64,000 bases of DNA from DATAXP01 sp963708675 (lineage in GTDB: Bacteria > Planctomycetota > Planctomycetia > Pirellulales > PNKZ01). Location of the stretch: contig CAVPTO010000003.1 of assembly GCA_963708675.1 (NCBI GenBank), forward strand, positions 5,146,001 to 5,210,000, given 5' to 3'. Position 1 is the stretch's first letter. Each line of letters begins with the position of its first letter. Position numbers and translations under genes: made by a program. Shown in pieces: positions 28,012 through 42,284 of this stretch. Below the pieces are notes generated by a model. That model was not told where the DNA came from. It worked only from the letters and a program-made list of their open reading frames with translations, and did no database searches.

Positions 28012-28203
28012 CCGCGTAAAACACCATCGCGTGATGGACGGCGCCATGGTCGCGCGGGCCTTGGCCGCTATGGAGGTTACGTTAAATGGGCCGATCGTTG
28101 CCGAACTCCAAAATCTTCGCGCCGATACAATAGAATAAGGTCGCGACCGTCGTGCCGCGGTTCAAACGATCGCCAGGAGCAACGAGCTCAAAGGAGTGAT
28201 GTC

Positions 28204-28764
28204 ATGAGCGTTTCCAACATTTCACCAGTGAAGCTAGCAGAGCTGCTTGCACAGGACGGCGGCATCGAGTTGATCGACGTGCGGACGCCGGTCGAGTATC
28301 GCGAAGTTCACGTCGGTGTAGCCCTCAATGTCCCGCTCGATCGACTTGATCCGTCGTCGATCATGCGCGCTCGAAACGGCACGGCGAATAATACGCTGTA
28401 CGTGATTTGTCGTTCGGGCGGCCGCGGACAACAGGCCTGCGAGAAGTTCCTCGCGGCGGGGTTCTCGAACGTCGTGAACGTCGAAGGCGGAACTCTCGCG
28501 TGTGTCGAGGCCGGTGTGCCGGTCGTGCGTGGCAAGAAGGCCATCTCGCTTGAACGTCAGGTTCGCATCGCCGCCGGCTCGCTGGTGCTGCTCGGCGTGA
28601 TCCTCGGTTGGCTCTTGCATCCGATATTCTTCGGCCTTTCGGCGTTCGTCGGCGCCGGGTTTGTCTTTGCCGGCGTTACCGACACCTGTGGCATGGGCAT
28701 GATCTTGGCGCGGATGCCGTGGAACCAATGCTTGGCGTCGGATAGTGTTGCGTGCGCTCAGTAG
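28204..28764 (+). CDS. Rhodanese domain fused to a DUF2892-type membrane segment
   Basis: A good ribosome binding site (AAAGGAG) precedes the ATG. Residues 1-105 form a single rhodanese domain (GIELIDVRTPVEYREVHV) with catalytic loop VICRSGGRGQQ and Cys69. Two membrane helices follow (about 122-165), ending in DTCGMGMILARMPWN, typical of the DUF2892 inner-membrane tail. The protein should present a persulfide on the cytosolic face of the inner membrane. It is separated by 42 bp from the CoA-disulfide reductase-like gene and probably co-transcribed with it, as part of the sulfane-sulfur cluster. Confidence 0.88.
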   Translation: MSVSNISPVKLAELLAQDGGIELIDVRTPVEYREVHVGVALNVPLDRLDPSSIMRARNGTANNTLYVICRSGGRGQQACEKFLAAGFSNVVNVEGGTLACVEAGVPVVRGKKAISLERQVRIAAGSLVLLGVILGWLLHPIFFGLSAFVGAGFVFAGVTDTCGMGMILARMPWNQCLASDSVACAQ

Positions 28765-28806
28765 TTTCCGAAACGTGGCGGATCACTGTCGCGTCGAGGA
28801 TCCACG

Positions 28807-30459
28807 ATGAAACTGTTGATTGTCGGCGGGGTCGCAGGAGGTGCGTCGGCAGCGGCGCGAGCACGGCGATTGTCGGAAGACGCACAGATCGTGCTCTTCG
28901 AGCGTGGCCCCGACGTGTCGTTCGCCAACTGCGGCCTCCCCTACTACGTCGGCGGCGAGATCGCCGATCGTCGCAAGTTGCTCGTCGTCACGCCTGAACG
29001 CCTTCGCACGCGATTCAACCTCGACGTGCGAACGCAAAGTTCGGTCGAAGCCATCGACCGTTCGCGGCGAACCGTCCGTGTCCGCGATCTCTCGTCGGGG
29101 CACGAGTACGACGAGTCTTACGACAAGCTGATCCTTTCGCCAGGCGCGGCGCCGCTGCGTCCGCCAATCACTGGCATCGATCTGCCGAATGTCTACACGC
29201 TGCGAACGCTCAACGACGTCGATCGCATCAAAGCTCGCGTCGACCAAGGCATCAAACACGCGGTGATCGTCGGGGCAGGCTTCATCGGGCTCGAGCTTGT
29301 CGAGAACCTCGTCGGCCGTGGTATCGCCACCACGATCGTCGAGTTGCAGAATCAGATTCTGCCGCCGTTTGATCCTGAGATGACGACGCCGATCGTCGAA
29401 ACGCTCTCCGCCCACGGCGTATCACTCCGACTTGGCAACTCGGCCGAAGGTTTCGAGTCCTCGGACGACGGATTGGTTGTGCGGCTAAAATCCGGCGAAC
29501 AACTGTTGGCGCAATTGGTGGTGATCGGTGTTGGTGTGCGCCCAGAGAACAAGTTAGCCGTCGAAGCAGGTTTGGAAGTCGGTCAGCGTGGTGGAATCCG
29601 AGTCAACGAATATCTCCAAACCAGCGACCCCGACATTTACGCCGTCGGCGACGCGATCGAAGTCTCGGATTTCGTTACCGGCGACGCCGTGCAAGTGCCG
29701 CTCGCGGGGCCGGCCAATCGTCAGGGACGCATCGCTGCTGATAACGTCTTCGGCCGTTCCGAGAAGTATCGCGGCACGCAAGGGACCGCGATCGTCGGTG
29801 TCTTCGAGCGAACGGCCGCGATGACCGGCGCTTCGGAAAAGACGTTGCGCCGCGCCGGTCGACCGTTTCGCAAAGTCTACGTACATCCCGCGAATCATGC
29901 CGGCTACTATCCCGGCGCCGAGGCGATGTCGATCAAGCTGTTGTTCGAACCCGATACCGGGCGAGTGCTAGGCGCTCAAGCTGTCGGAGGCGAAGGAGTA
30001 GACAAGCGCATCGACGTACTTGCCGTGGCGATCCAAGCGAAGATGACCGTCTTCGACCTCGAAGAGATGGAGTTGTCCTACGCTCCGCAGTACGGTTCGG
30101 CCAAGGATCCGGTCAACATGGCGGGGTTCGTTGCCGCAGGCATGTTGCGCGGCGATCATCCGCAGGTCGACGTCGAAACGATCCTGTCGGCGCCGACCGA
30201 ACGTTCGCCGCTGCTGCTCGATGTTCGCACCCCTGAAGAGTTCGCTGCAGGATTCATTCCCGGCGCGATCAACATTCCGGTCGATGACTTGCGATCGCGA
30301 CTATCGGAGCTTCCTCGCGACCGTGAGATCGTCGCCTACTGTCAGGTCGGGCAGCGAGGCTATCTGGCAACTCGCATCCTCAATCAGAACGGCTTTCCAA
30401 CGTCGAATATCGGCGGAGGCTACAAGACATATTTGCTCCACAGGCCCAAGAACGCGTGA
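28807..30459 (+). CDS. CoA-disulfide reductase-like flavoprotein with C-terminal rhodanese
   Basis: This FAD/NAD(P)H enzyme belongs to the CoADR-RHD/Npsr group, which reduces CoA-disulfide or CoA-persulfide. The N-terminal FAD fold is LLIVGGVAGGASAAARARR. The single redox Cys42 sits in SFANCGLPYYVGGE. The NAD(P)H fold is HAVIVGAGFIGLELVENLVG, and the second FAD motif is DPDIYAVGDAIEV. The dimerisation domain contains the conserved Tyr pair region (NHAGYYPGAE, ELSYAPQYGSAKDPVN). A rhodanese domain occupies about 455-550, with Cys512 in VAYCQVGQRGYLA. The 550-residue length matches the fused subgroup. In context it would take sulfur from the upstream rhodanese protein and keep the thiol pool reduced. 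Confidence 0.9.
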   Translation: MKLLIVGGVAGGASAAARARRLSEDAQIVLFERGPDVSFANCGLPYYVGGEIADRRKLLVVTPERLRTRFNLDVRTQSSVEAIDRSRRTVRVRDLSSGHEYDESYDKLILSPGAAPLRPPITGIDLPNVYTLRTLNDVDRIKARVDQGIKHAVIVGAGFIGLELVENLVGRGIATTIVELQNQILPPFDPEMTTPIVETLSAHGVSLRLGNSAEGFESSDDGLVVRLKSGEQLLAQLVVIGVGVRPENKLAVEAGLEVGQRGGIRVNEYLQTSDPDIYAVGDAIEVSDFVTGDAVQVPLAGPANRQGRIAADNVFGRSEKYRGTQGTAIVGVFERTAAMTGASEKTLRRAGRPFRKVYVHPANHAGYYPGAEAMSIKLLFEPDTGRVLGAQAVGGEGVDKRIDVLAVAIQAKMTVFDLEEMELSYAPQYGSAKDPVNMAGFVAAGMLRGDHPQVDVETILSAPTERSPLLLDVRTPEEFAAGFIPGAINIPVDDLRSRLSELPRDREIVAYCQVGQRGYLATRILNQNGFPTSNIGGGYKTYLLHRPKNA

Positions 30460-30519
30460 GCGGGCAAAGTCAGGTGCGCTTAACTGCCACAAGTCGTTCC
30501 TGAACTCGATGAACGACCG

Positions 30520-31098
30520 ATGACAAAACTCAAAACAATAATCCGTTGTCCGTGGGCCAGCGGTGACCAGTACATTGAGTATCACGATCGTGAGTGGGGC
30601 GTGCCGGTTCATGACGACCAGGTCCTGTTCGAGTTTCTCATCCTCGAAGGGGCTCAGGCCGGCCTGAGTTGGGAGACCATACTCAAAAAACGGCAGACCT
30701 ACCGGCAAGCATTTGATCAGTTCGATCCGGTTCTGGTTGCGAAATACGGCAAGCGCAAGCAGCAGGCTCTGTTGGCAAATCCTGGGATCGTTCGGAACCG
30801 GCTCAAAGTTCTGTCGGCGATCACCAACGCCAATGCGTTTCTTGCAGTTCAGAACAAGTTCGGAACCTTCAACGACTACATCTGGAGTTTCGTCCAAGGC
30901 CGAACCATTCAAAATGCCCGGCGATCGATGAAGGAAGTGCCTGCTCGCACGTCGGAGTCAGACGCGATGAGCAAGGACTTGAAACGACGAGGCTTCAAGT
31001 TCGTCGGCAGCACGATCTGTTACGCCTTCATGCAGGCTGTCGGAATGGTGAATGACCACTTGGTCGATTGCTTCCGGCATCGCGAGCTGCGTCGCTGA
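30520..31098 (+). CDS. tag: DNA-3-methyladenine glycosylase I
   Basis: This cytosolic base-excision repair enzyme removes 3-methyladenine from alkylated DNA. The family marks are complete: the N-terminal zinc Cys in RCPWASGDQYIEYHDREWG, VLFEFLILEGAQAGLSWETI with the catalytic-pocket Glu and Trp, and the helix-hairpin region KRRGFKFVGSTICYAFMQAV. The C-terminal ligands are in NDHLVDCFRH. The length of 192 residues is typical. It stands alone between the sulfur cluster and the S9 peptidase. Confidence 0.92.
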   Translation: MTKLKTIIRCPWASGDQYIEYHDREWGVPVHDDQVLFEFLILEGAQAGLSWETILKKRQTYRQAFDQFDPVLVAKYGKRKQQALLANPGIVRNRLKVLSAITNANAFLAVQNKFGTFNDYIWSFVQGRTIQNARRSMKEVPARTSESDAMSKDLKRRGFKFVGSTICYAFMQAVGMVNDHLVDCFRHRELRR

Positions 31099-31269
31099 GG
31101 CAGCCAGTGTGACAGGCCTCTGAGCTATGCCGAGGGAATACGGGCGATGTGAGAGAGTCGCTATTCTCGCGACGATGTCGTGTGACACCCACTCGACGCT
31201 GATCAAACGAAGCCTAATTGCGGCTCAGCACGCGAGGCCAATTCGGGACACCGCATCTTCAGACGCTTA

Positions 31270-33618
31270 TTAATTTCCTGTTTCCGACCGTCGCCGAATG
31301 AATTCTGCGGACGGGTCTTTGCCTTCGGTGAGTAACTTTTCGTTCCGTTCATGTTCGACGCGGAGCTTCCGCCAGCGCGTGTATTGCTCGGGATATTGAG
31401 GGTTGGAGTTCTCATACTTTTGCAGCCAGAAGCGGAACCAGTCGACCGATCCCTGCATCGAACCGACGCGCTGCAACGGAAGTTCGAGCACATGTTTCCC
31501 TTTGGGGAAAAGAACAAGCTCGACCGGTTTTCCCAGTGTCGTTAGCGCGGAGTAAAACTCTGCGGCCATCGAAACCTTGCCGTGATATTGCATGAGAAGT
31601 GGCGTGCGCACGCGTCCTGCCGAAAAGGCCGGCGCATAATCGAGCCAAGCCTTGAGAGTTTCAGCGTAAGGCGGGCCTCCGTACATGGCTGCCATGCCAG
31701 ATCGCAGGTTCTTGTCGCCCAGGTACGTTCCATAGTTATAGATCCCCGAGTCGGCTGACACGGCTGCAGCCCACGGTTCCTTCGAGTGAGTGATCGTGAA
31801 ATCCACCGTCCAACTCGAACGGCTGAAACCCATGATCCCGACCAGTGAAGGATCAATAAGCCCGCGACGATCCAACTCTCGCCGGGCGGTCTCAAATGCA
31901 TCCATCGCGCGGAATGCCTCGGAGATGCCGCCCGGCAGCTTCGCCCAGGTTCCTTTGCGGTACGGGCCGAGGGCATCCTCAAGCATCAGCACGACGAACC
32001 CGCAATTGGCGAGCGCCTGCGGAGCAAAGTTGCTGATGAGTCCGCCGTTGCCACCGTGAATAAAAGTTTCATCCCACGACTTGCACATGATCACACATGG
32101 GAACCGCGTTCCTGCCTCGTAACCTACGGGATAGATGAGGTAGCCGCGATGCTTGGCCGAGTTGCTTCCGGTCCATGTGATTCTTTCCACTTCGCCGAGC
32201 GTTTGCTCGCGTAGCTCCGGGTTGATTTCCGTGAGCTGCGTTTTGCTTCCTGACGTTGCATTCAGCAGCCACAGATCGGGCGGCACGCGAGGCGTTTGAT
32301 GAATCCCGGCAAATCGCCGCGTTCCGGCCGGTAGCGCCGACAGTTGAGTGAGACTGTGCGGAGGCAGCTTTATTCGTTGTTCTTCGATCCACTTGTTGCT
32401 GACCGCATCGGGTCGTCGCAACGTTACCAACACGCCGTCGCGCAGCAAGACGACGATGCGCTTTGCCTGTTCGTCGAAGGCCAGCATTTGCTGTGGCGTT
32501 TCGTCCATCACGCGCTGTGCCTTGCCGTTTCGCACGTCGACGGCAAAGAGATGCTGCGGACGATACGGCCCGACCAGCGGCTCATCAACACCATCGCCGA
32601 CCGGCGTCGGGCCGCAAACGAGATAGGCCGTACTATCGTCGCTCCACAACGCCGGCAGTTTCCATACGTAGTCGCTCACGCAACCGGCATCGAGCGCCAA
32701 GCCAAGCTTCACGTCACCAGTAACCGCCGGCGACTCGGCTGAAAGAGTTGCCGGCAACGCAGCCAACACAACTTCCGTCTGCGGGACGACGAACCCATGC
32801 TCGGGCCATTGACGAAACGCAGGGTCGCGCTGCCAGCTTGATGGATAAGTAAGTGCCTCTCCCAACGCCAAGAACGTCACGTGCCGGCCGTCCGACGAGA
32901 TCGCTGGCTGCATCAGTCCGAGAGATCGTTTGCCGCCAAAGATGGTCAACGTCCCACCACTGGAATCGGCCGCAATTACGGCGGTACGCGTTGCGGTTTC
33001 TTTCGTGGCGCCTCGCGTATCGACTTCGAGCAAGAAATCATCTTCCGTGATCACCACTCCGCGTGGCGATGCGAAGCGGTCGGTTTGCTCGTGATCGGGC
33101 ATGCTTACGAGCAGCGCGAAGCGCTCCCCGTCGGGCGTGGCGGCAAATGCCTCGACATCCAGTGCGTTCGGAGTCATCGGCCGAACCTCAGCGGACTCTC
33201 GATTGACTCTTGCCACGCTGCCGCGACCGCCGTCGGGACGATGCAGCACGAGAAGGTGCTTCCCATCGGCGAGCCATTGCAACTGGCGAACGCCGCGCGT
33301 ACGCAGAATTGCTTTGCCAGAACGAGTTGGCGGAACTGTCGTTTCGATCGCTGGCAAGTCGCAGATGTAGACCGCCGTCTCGTTGAGGTTTTGCTCCAGA
33401 TCTGGTTCGACCAGCACATATGCCAATTGACGGCCATCGGGAGAAACGATCACCGATTGCTCCTCGACGAACGTGCGCAACCGCACAGAATCCTCGACGG
33501 TCGCGCTCCGACGAACGATCGCGTTCGACAACCTTGTTTGCGCGGGGAGAACCGTCGTCAATGCGACGAGGAGACTCAAGCAGCCCAGAGATGCGCGCAT
33601 CCAAAATGGATTATTCAT
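31270..33618 (-). CDS. Exported S9-family (prolyl oligopeptidase-like) serine peptidase
   Basis: A signal peptide (MRASLGCLSLLVALTTVLPA) is followed by a beta-propeller of about 450 residues (VSPDGRQLAYVLVEPDL, ISSDGRHVTFLALGEAL). The C-terminal alpha/beta-hydrolase domain has the nucleophile elbow GIMGFSRSSW with Ser599, and the His in FPKGKHVLEL (His709). GFSRS replaces the more usual GxSxGG glycines, so the oxyanion geometry may differ. The product is 782 residues with ATG at 33618. It probably degrades peptides in the periplasm. It is monocistronic on the minus strand. Confidence 0.85.
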   Translation of the reverse strand: MNNPFWMRASLGCLSLLVALTTVLPAQTRLSNAIVRRSATVEDSVRLRTFVEEQSVIVSPDGRQLAYVLVEPDLEQNLNETAVYICDLPAIETTVPPTRSGKAILRTRGVRQLQWLADGKHLLVLHRPDGGRGSVARVNRESAEVRPMTPNALDVEAFAATPDGERFALLVSMPDHEQTDRFASPRGVVITEDDFLLEVDTRGATKETATRTAVIAADSSGGTLTIFGGKRSLGLMQPAISSDGRHVTFLALGEALTYPSSWQRDPAFRQWPEHGFVVPQTEVVLAALPATLSAESPAVTGDVKLGLALDAGCVSDYVWKLPALWSDDSTAYLVCGPTPVGDGVDEPLVGPYRPQHLFAVDVRNGKAQRVMDETPQQMLAFDEQAKRIVVLLRDGVLVTLRRPDAVSNKWIEEQRIKLPPHSLTQLSALPAGTRRFAGIHQTPRVPPDLWLLNATSGSKTQLTEINPELREQTLGEVERITWTGSNSAKHRGYLIYPVGYEAGTRFPCVIMCKSWDETFIHGGNGGLISNFAPQALANCGFVVLMLEDALGPYRKGTWAKLPGGISEAFRAMDAFETARRELDRRGLIDPSLVGIMGFSRSSWTVDFTITHSKEPWAAAVSADSGIYNYGTYLGDKNLRSGMAAMYGGPPYAETLKAWLDYAPAFSAGRVRTPLLMQYHGKVSMAAEFYSALTTLGKPVELVLFPKGKHVLELPLQRVGSMQGSVDWFRFWLQKYENSNPQYPEQYTRWRKLRVEHERNEKLLTEGKDPSAEFIRRRSETGN

Positions 33619-33854
33619 AGGTCAATGACTGTGGAGAAAGACTGCGACTCGCCCCCGCTTTCAGCTCTTACGTTGGCTTGCGAGATACGACGAGGTTTTT
33701 GCCATCGGCGTAAGAACCACTCTACACGGCGGCTTGTTCGCTGCGCCACGAGGGCCGCAGTGTCGTAAGTCTGACTCGTGGTGATGATCGGGCGACTGGG
33801 ATCGCGCGTGAACAACGGCTCGACCTGGAACCGCTGGTCGGCCTCGACACTAAC
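33619..33854. other. Non-coding gap with a possible gene remnant
   Basis: No intact gene is seen. On the minus strand a frame without a convincing start reads QRFQVEPLFTRDPSRPIITT before losing sense near 33700. It could be the end of a decayed gene, but I do not recognise the family. Confidence 0.3.
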
Positions 33855-33958
33855 TCATTGTAGAGCTAAGCCTGTTCGTAGGTACGTGCCACGTTTTTGC
33901 CGATGATTCGGGCGGCAAGGCGCGTCGTCCAAATAACGTGTTCAGCATGGCGGACGAT
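33855..33958 (+). pseudogene. Fragment of an arylsulfatase 5' end (direct repeat of 62881-62984)
   Basis: These 104 bp match the start of the sulfatase gene at the right end of the window with no gap and seven differences. The frame still reads ELSLFVGTCHVFAD, then KARRPNNVFSMADD, that is, the end of the signal peptide and the PN-VF-MADD opening motif. Sulfatase similarity stops straight after. It is a truncated duplicate and carries no formylglycine site. Confidence 0.8.
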
Positions 33959-34059
33959 AAGGCTGCATCTGATCGCCAGTCCGGGCGTTTCGCTCGAGTA
34001 ATTGCGTGCTCCGACCACGATTTGCAGCCAATTTCCTGAACACCGCATCGGCTGACCGT

Positions 34060-34464
34060 CTAGCGGCTTAGCAAGTCCTTTTGACGCCATAGCGATTGGC
34101 GCCGGTCGGCGATTGCTTTGACTTCTGTGGCCATGGCTTCGGGCTCGATGGGCTTCGAGAAGATGCCTTCGATATCACGGTTCCGCAGAGCCTGAAGTTC
34201 TTGCTTTTGCGTAACCCCGGTGATCACGACAATGGCGGGGCGATCGTCCAGATTCAGGAGCGACGCGACAAGCGTCGAACCCTGGAGATGAGGCATGCGC
34301 AAATCGGTGACGACGACGTCGTATTTACCGTCCGCAACCAGCTCCAATGCGCGCAGCCCGTCTTCTGCTTGATCACAGACAAGCTTCTTGCTCTCAAGAG
34401 CACGCACCACAAGTTGCCGAACTTGCGCGTCATCGTCAGCCACCAAGACACGATATCGATTCAT
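34060..34464 (-). CDS. Single-domain response regulator (CheY-like)
   Basis: This is one receiver domain with the acidic pair in VLVADDDAQVRQL, the phospho-Asp in VVVTDLRMPHLQG, the Thr in IVVITGVTQ and the Lys in IFSKPIEPEA. There is no output domain. The ATG at 34464 (MNRYRVLVADDD) is preferred; an in-frame start at 34515 adds 17 residues with no domain. It lies divergent from the giant hybrid kinase that starts at 34812, which makes it a natural partner in that phosphorelay. Confidence 0.9.
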   Translation of the reverse strand: MNRYRVLVADDDAQVRQLVVRALESKKLVCDQAEDGLRALELVADGKYDVVVTDLRMPHLQGSTLVASLLNLDDRPAIVVITGVTQKQELQALRNRDIEGIFSKPIEPEAMATEVKAIADRRQSLWRQKDLLSR

Positions 34465-34811
34465 CACGTTGTTGGTTCCTTGCATCGCTGGCGTAACTTT
34501 GTCCCGCCGATTCAATACCCCGCCAGAGTGGCTTGGTTATGAACCATGCGACACAATCTGTTCATACGGGGCATCTCAGGAAAATCCACATGCGCGGTGG
34601 TCCGGTTTTCCGACCTATCCGTATTGCAGCAGACGTAATTAGAGGTCTTCGAGAAGCCTGGGCCGTGCCGGCCGTTCGCAAATCGTGCCGTGGTATCCTT
34701 TTCCGCATTCGCAGAGCCGGCAGCGCTCACGTCCTTCAAGCTACGGTTCCACGGAACTCCGTAGAGACGTGTTCGCACGGACGTTCGCCTTAACTGCCAT
34801 CGTAGCCGCTC
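34465..34811. promoter_or_regulatory. Divergent intergenic region between receiver gene and giant kinase
   Basis: These 347 bp separate divergent starts, so both promoters should be here. CTACGG (34741-34746) and CCGTAG (34759-34764) form the outer part of a small hairpin about 50 bp before the kinase start. I cannot assign promoter boxes with confidence. Confidence 0.35.
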
Positions 34812-39788
<4,977 letters not shown>

Positions 39789-39822
39789 TCCATCCCCCGC
39801 CCGAAGAACGGAACGTGTTCCC

Positions 39823-40548
39823 ATGAAGATGCTCATTGCCGAAGACGATCAGGTTTCGCGGACCGTGCTCGAGCGAGCCCTGCAAGGCTGGGGGCACGAA
39901 GTCGTCGCCGTGAGCGACGGCAACGATGCATGGAATCTATTGCAGCAAGACGATGCGCCCAAGCTCGCCATTCTCGATTGGATGATGCCGGGACTCGACG
40001 GCGTGGAAGTATGTCGTCGCGTCCGCGGCCTCGAGCGCAGCGAACCAACGTACCTCATCCTGCTCACCGCCAAGCATCAGAAAGACGACGTCGTCGCGGG
40101 CTTGAATAACGGGGCGAACGATTACGTCACCAAGCCCTTCGAACGCCGGGAGCTACAGGCCCGCGTCCAAGTTGGCGAGCGGATGACGACACTACAACAC
40201 GAGCTGGCCGAACGCATCCGCGCGCTCGAAGCGGCATTGGCGCAAGTAAAGCAGCTGCAAGGCTTGTTGCCGATATGCAGCTATTGCAAGGCCGTGCGTG
40301 ACGACGAAAACTACTGGCAACATGTCGACGCCTACATCGAGTCGCATTCCGAAGTGAAATTCAGTCACGGCATTTGTCCCGATTGCTTTCGCAATGTCGT
40401 GATGCCCGAGATGACCGCCCTCGGCATCGACTGTGACGACATCCTGGCTTCGATGCCCAACAAGAAAGTTGCGGACCGTTCCAAGACAGACGTTCCTGCG
40501 ACCACGCCCGATCCTCGCTCAATCAAGGACGCACCCGGCAATCAATGA
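39823..40548 (+). CDS. Response regulator with C-terminal Cys-rich (zinc-finger-like) domain
   Basis: The ATG at 39823 begins MKMLIAEDDQVSRTVLERAL. The receiver has phospho-Asp in AILDWMMPGLDGVE and Lys in DYVTKPFERREL. A coiled-coil linker (about 120-148, LAERIRALEAALAQVKQLQG) leads to a C-terminal module with ICSYCKAVRDDENYWQHV and later HGICPDCF. These are two Cys pairs arranged as in the ICSYCK-type module often appended to PAS and receiver proteins; metal binding is plausible but not established. The 241-residue product lies 34 bp after the giant kinase, in the same direction, and is likely one of its outputs. Confidence 0.87.
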   Translation: MKMLIAEDDQVSRTVLERALQGWGHEVVAVSDGNDAWNLLQQDDAPKLAILDWMMPGLDGVEVCRRVRGLERSEPTYLILLTAKHQKDDVVAGLNNGANDYVTKPFERRELQARVQVGERMTTLQHELAERIRALEAALAQVKQLQGLLPICSYCKAVRDDENYWQHVDAYIESHSEVKFSHGICPDCFRNVVMPEMTALGIDCDDILASMPNKKVADRSKTDVPATTPDPRSIKDAPGNQ

Positions 40549-40841
40549 CGCAGGGCCGTCATCCCGGCCATCGAAATGGTAGACTTTGCGGTACGGGTTT
40601 TACCCAGCGAGCCGGCGTTAGTCACAAGAACTCCGCGGTTAGCTGCGCGGACCCCTTAGACTCGGTGAGCGGCACCCCTCTATTGCCAAACCTGCTGAAC
40701 ACCCTAGAGTGCATCTGCTTCTCTAGCGGCAACGCCCAACAGTTTCCTGAGGGCATGTGAGGGAATGGCCACGTTCAACTCGTGGCCGCGCTTGATTCCC
40801 ATGCGTTCGCGCCGCTCGTCTGGATGACCAGAAAGATTGCA
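40549..40841. other. Gap upstream of the PAS kinase
   Basis: No supported gene. The gap contains a short hairpin CCGCG-N8-CGCGG in the middle. I compared it by eye with cyclic di-GMP and other common riboswitches and saw no match. Confidence 0.3.
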
Positions 40842-42284
40842 ATGACGGAGCTGCTGCAACCGCTGCTGATTGACGCTGACAGCATCTTTGACACGGTGCG
40901 CGAGCCGCTGCTGGTTCTGAGCGCCGACTTACGGGTCTGCAAAGCGAACGACAGCTTTTATAGGACGTTTCAAACTGCGCCCGAAGAGACTCTTGGACGA
41001 TTGATCGTCGACCTCGGCGATCATCAATGGCGCGCCCCTGAGTTACAAACGCTGCTCAAGGACGCCCTATCGAAGAACGCAGAGTTTCACGACTTCGAGA
41101 TCATCCAGGATTTTCCCGGCATAGGTCGCAAGACCATGCTCTTGAATGCTCGGCGCATTTCCAATGGAAGCGATCCAACCCCCTTTATCCTGCTCGCCAT
41201 CGACGACATTACTGAACGCCGTCGAAGCAGGCACTTTAATTTTTCGCACGACCTGCTTTGCGTCGCAACCGTCGACGGATTCTTCGTCGATGTGAATATC
41301 GAATTTCAGAAGGTCTTGGGATACTCGCGAGACGAACTGCTATCCAAGCCATTCGTCGAGTTCGTTCATCCCGATGATCGCGATAAGACAGGGCATGTCA
41401 TGGAGCAGCTTCGCTCGGGACAGGACCTGACGCACTTTCAGAATCGATATCGGTGCAGCAATGGAACGTACCGCTTTTTTGACTGGACGTGTCCAGCGCC
41501 TTTAATTGGTGAGCACATTCTTTATTCGGCCGCACGCGATATCACGGACCTCGTTCAGATCGAACGAGAGCGGCACCGTCTGACCGTCGAGTTGACTCGC
41601 TCGAATGCGGACCTGGAACAATTTGCCTATGTCGCTTCGCACGACTTGCAAGAGCCGCTGAGAGCCGTGGCCGGGTGTGTCCAGATCATCCAAAAGCGAT
41701 ACAAAGGAAAATTAGACGAGAGCGCCGACGAACTGATCGGCCATGCCGTTGACGGCGCCATGCGCATGCAAACCCTGATTAGCGATCTTTTGGAATATTC
41801 GCGAATCTCAAGAAAGGGGGGCGCGTTCGTTCACACGGACCTGAATGTCGCTCTCGAGCAGGCTCTCAAGAACCTGGAAAGCTCGTTGAAGGAGACCGAA
41901 GCGGTCGTGACGCACGACCCGCTTCCCACGGTCGTTGCAGACCGTGGACAAATGACGCGATTGTTTCAAAACCTGTTGAGCAATGCCGTAAAGTTTCGCG
42001 GCGCGTCGAAGCCGATCATTCATGTCAGCGCTCTGCACAAAGACAAAGCGTGGCATATTTCGGTCCGCGACAATGGGATAGGCATTCAGAAAGAATATCT
42101 CGACCGCATCTTCGTTCTATTTCAACGATTGCACACGAGAACAGAATACCCTGGCACGGGGATTGGGCTCGCGATCTGCAAGAGAATTGTCGAACGCCAC
42201 GGAGGTCGAATCAGCGTGGAGTCGGAACCCGGCGTGGGCTCGACATTTTCCTTCACGTTGCTCGATCAGGAGACCGAGCTATGA
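40842..42284 (+). CDS. Soluble PAS-PAS histidine kinase (bacteriophytochrome-like transmitter)
   Basis: This cytosolic kinase has two PAS domains. The first is about 12-130 (FDTVREPLLVLSADLRVCKA), the second about 135-250 (FSHDLLCVATVDGFFVDVN). The HisKA box has His267 (FAYVASHDLQEPLRAVAGC), and the HATPase has NLLSNAVKF, DNGIGIQKEYLDRIF and GTGIGLAICKRIVERHGG. The transmitter type with SHDLQEPLR and RLHTRTEYPGTGIGL is that of phytochrome-like kinases that pair with Rcp1-type receivers. Such a receiver overlaps its stop by 4 bp (ATGA). The ATG at 40842 is used; earlier in-frame starts add an unrelated leader. Confidence 0.92.
   Translation: MTELLQPLLIDADSIFDTVREPLLVLSADLRVCKANDSFYRTFQTAPEETLGRLIVDLGDHQWRAPELQTLLKDALSKNAEFHDFEIIQDFPGIGRKTMLLNARRISNGSDPTPFILLAIDDITERRRSRHFNFSHDLLCVATVDGFFVDVNIEFQKVLGYSRDELLSKPFVEFVHPDDRDKTGHVMEQLRSGQDLTHFQNRYRCSNGTYRFFDWTCPAPLIGEHILYSAARDITDLVQIERERHRLTVELTRSNADLEQFAYVASHDLQEPLRAVAGCVQIIQKRYKGKLDESADELIGHAVDGAMRMQTLISDLLEYSRISRKGGAFVHTDLNVALEQALKNLESSLKETEAVVTHDPLPTVVADRGQMTRLFQNLLSNAVKFRGASKPIIHVSALHKDKAWHISVRDNGIGIQKEYLDRIFVLFQRLHTRTEYPGTGIGLAICKRIVERHGGRISVESEPGVGSTFSFTLLDQETEL

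Noticed and set aside
27436..28047. Minus-strand frame opposite the SufS remnant
   Set aside because: The plus-strand frame has clear SufS motifs at both ends; the minus frame has none.
40549..40841. Cyclic di-GMP or other riboswitch before the PAS kinase
   Set aside because: Only a small hairpin is present; the conserved core sequences of known classes are not found by eye.
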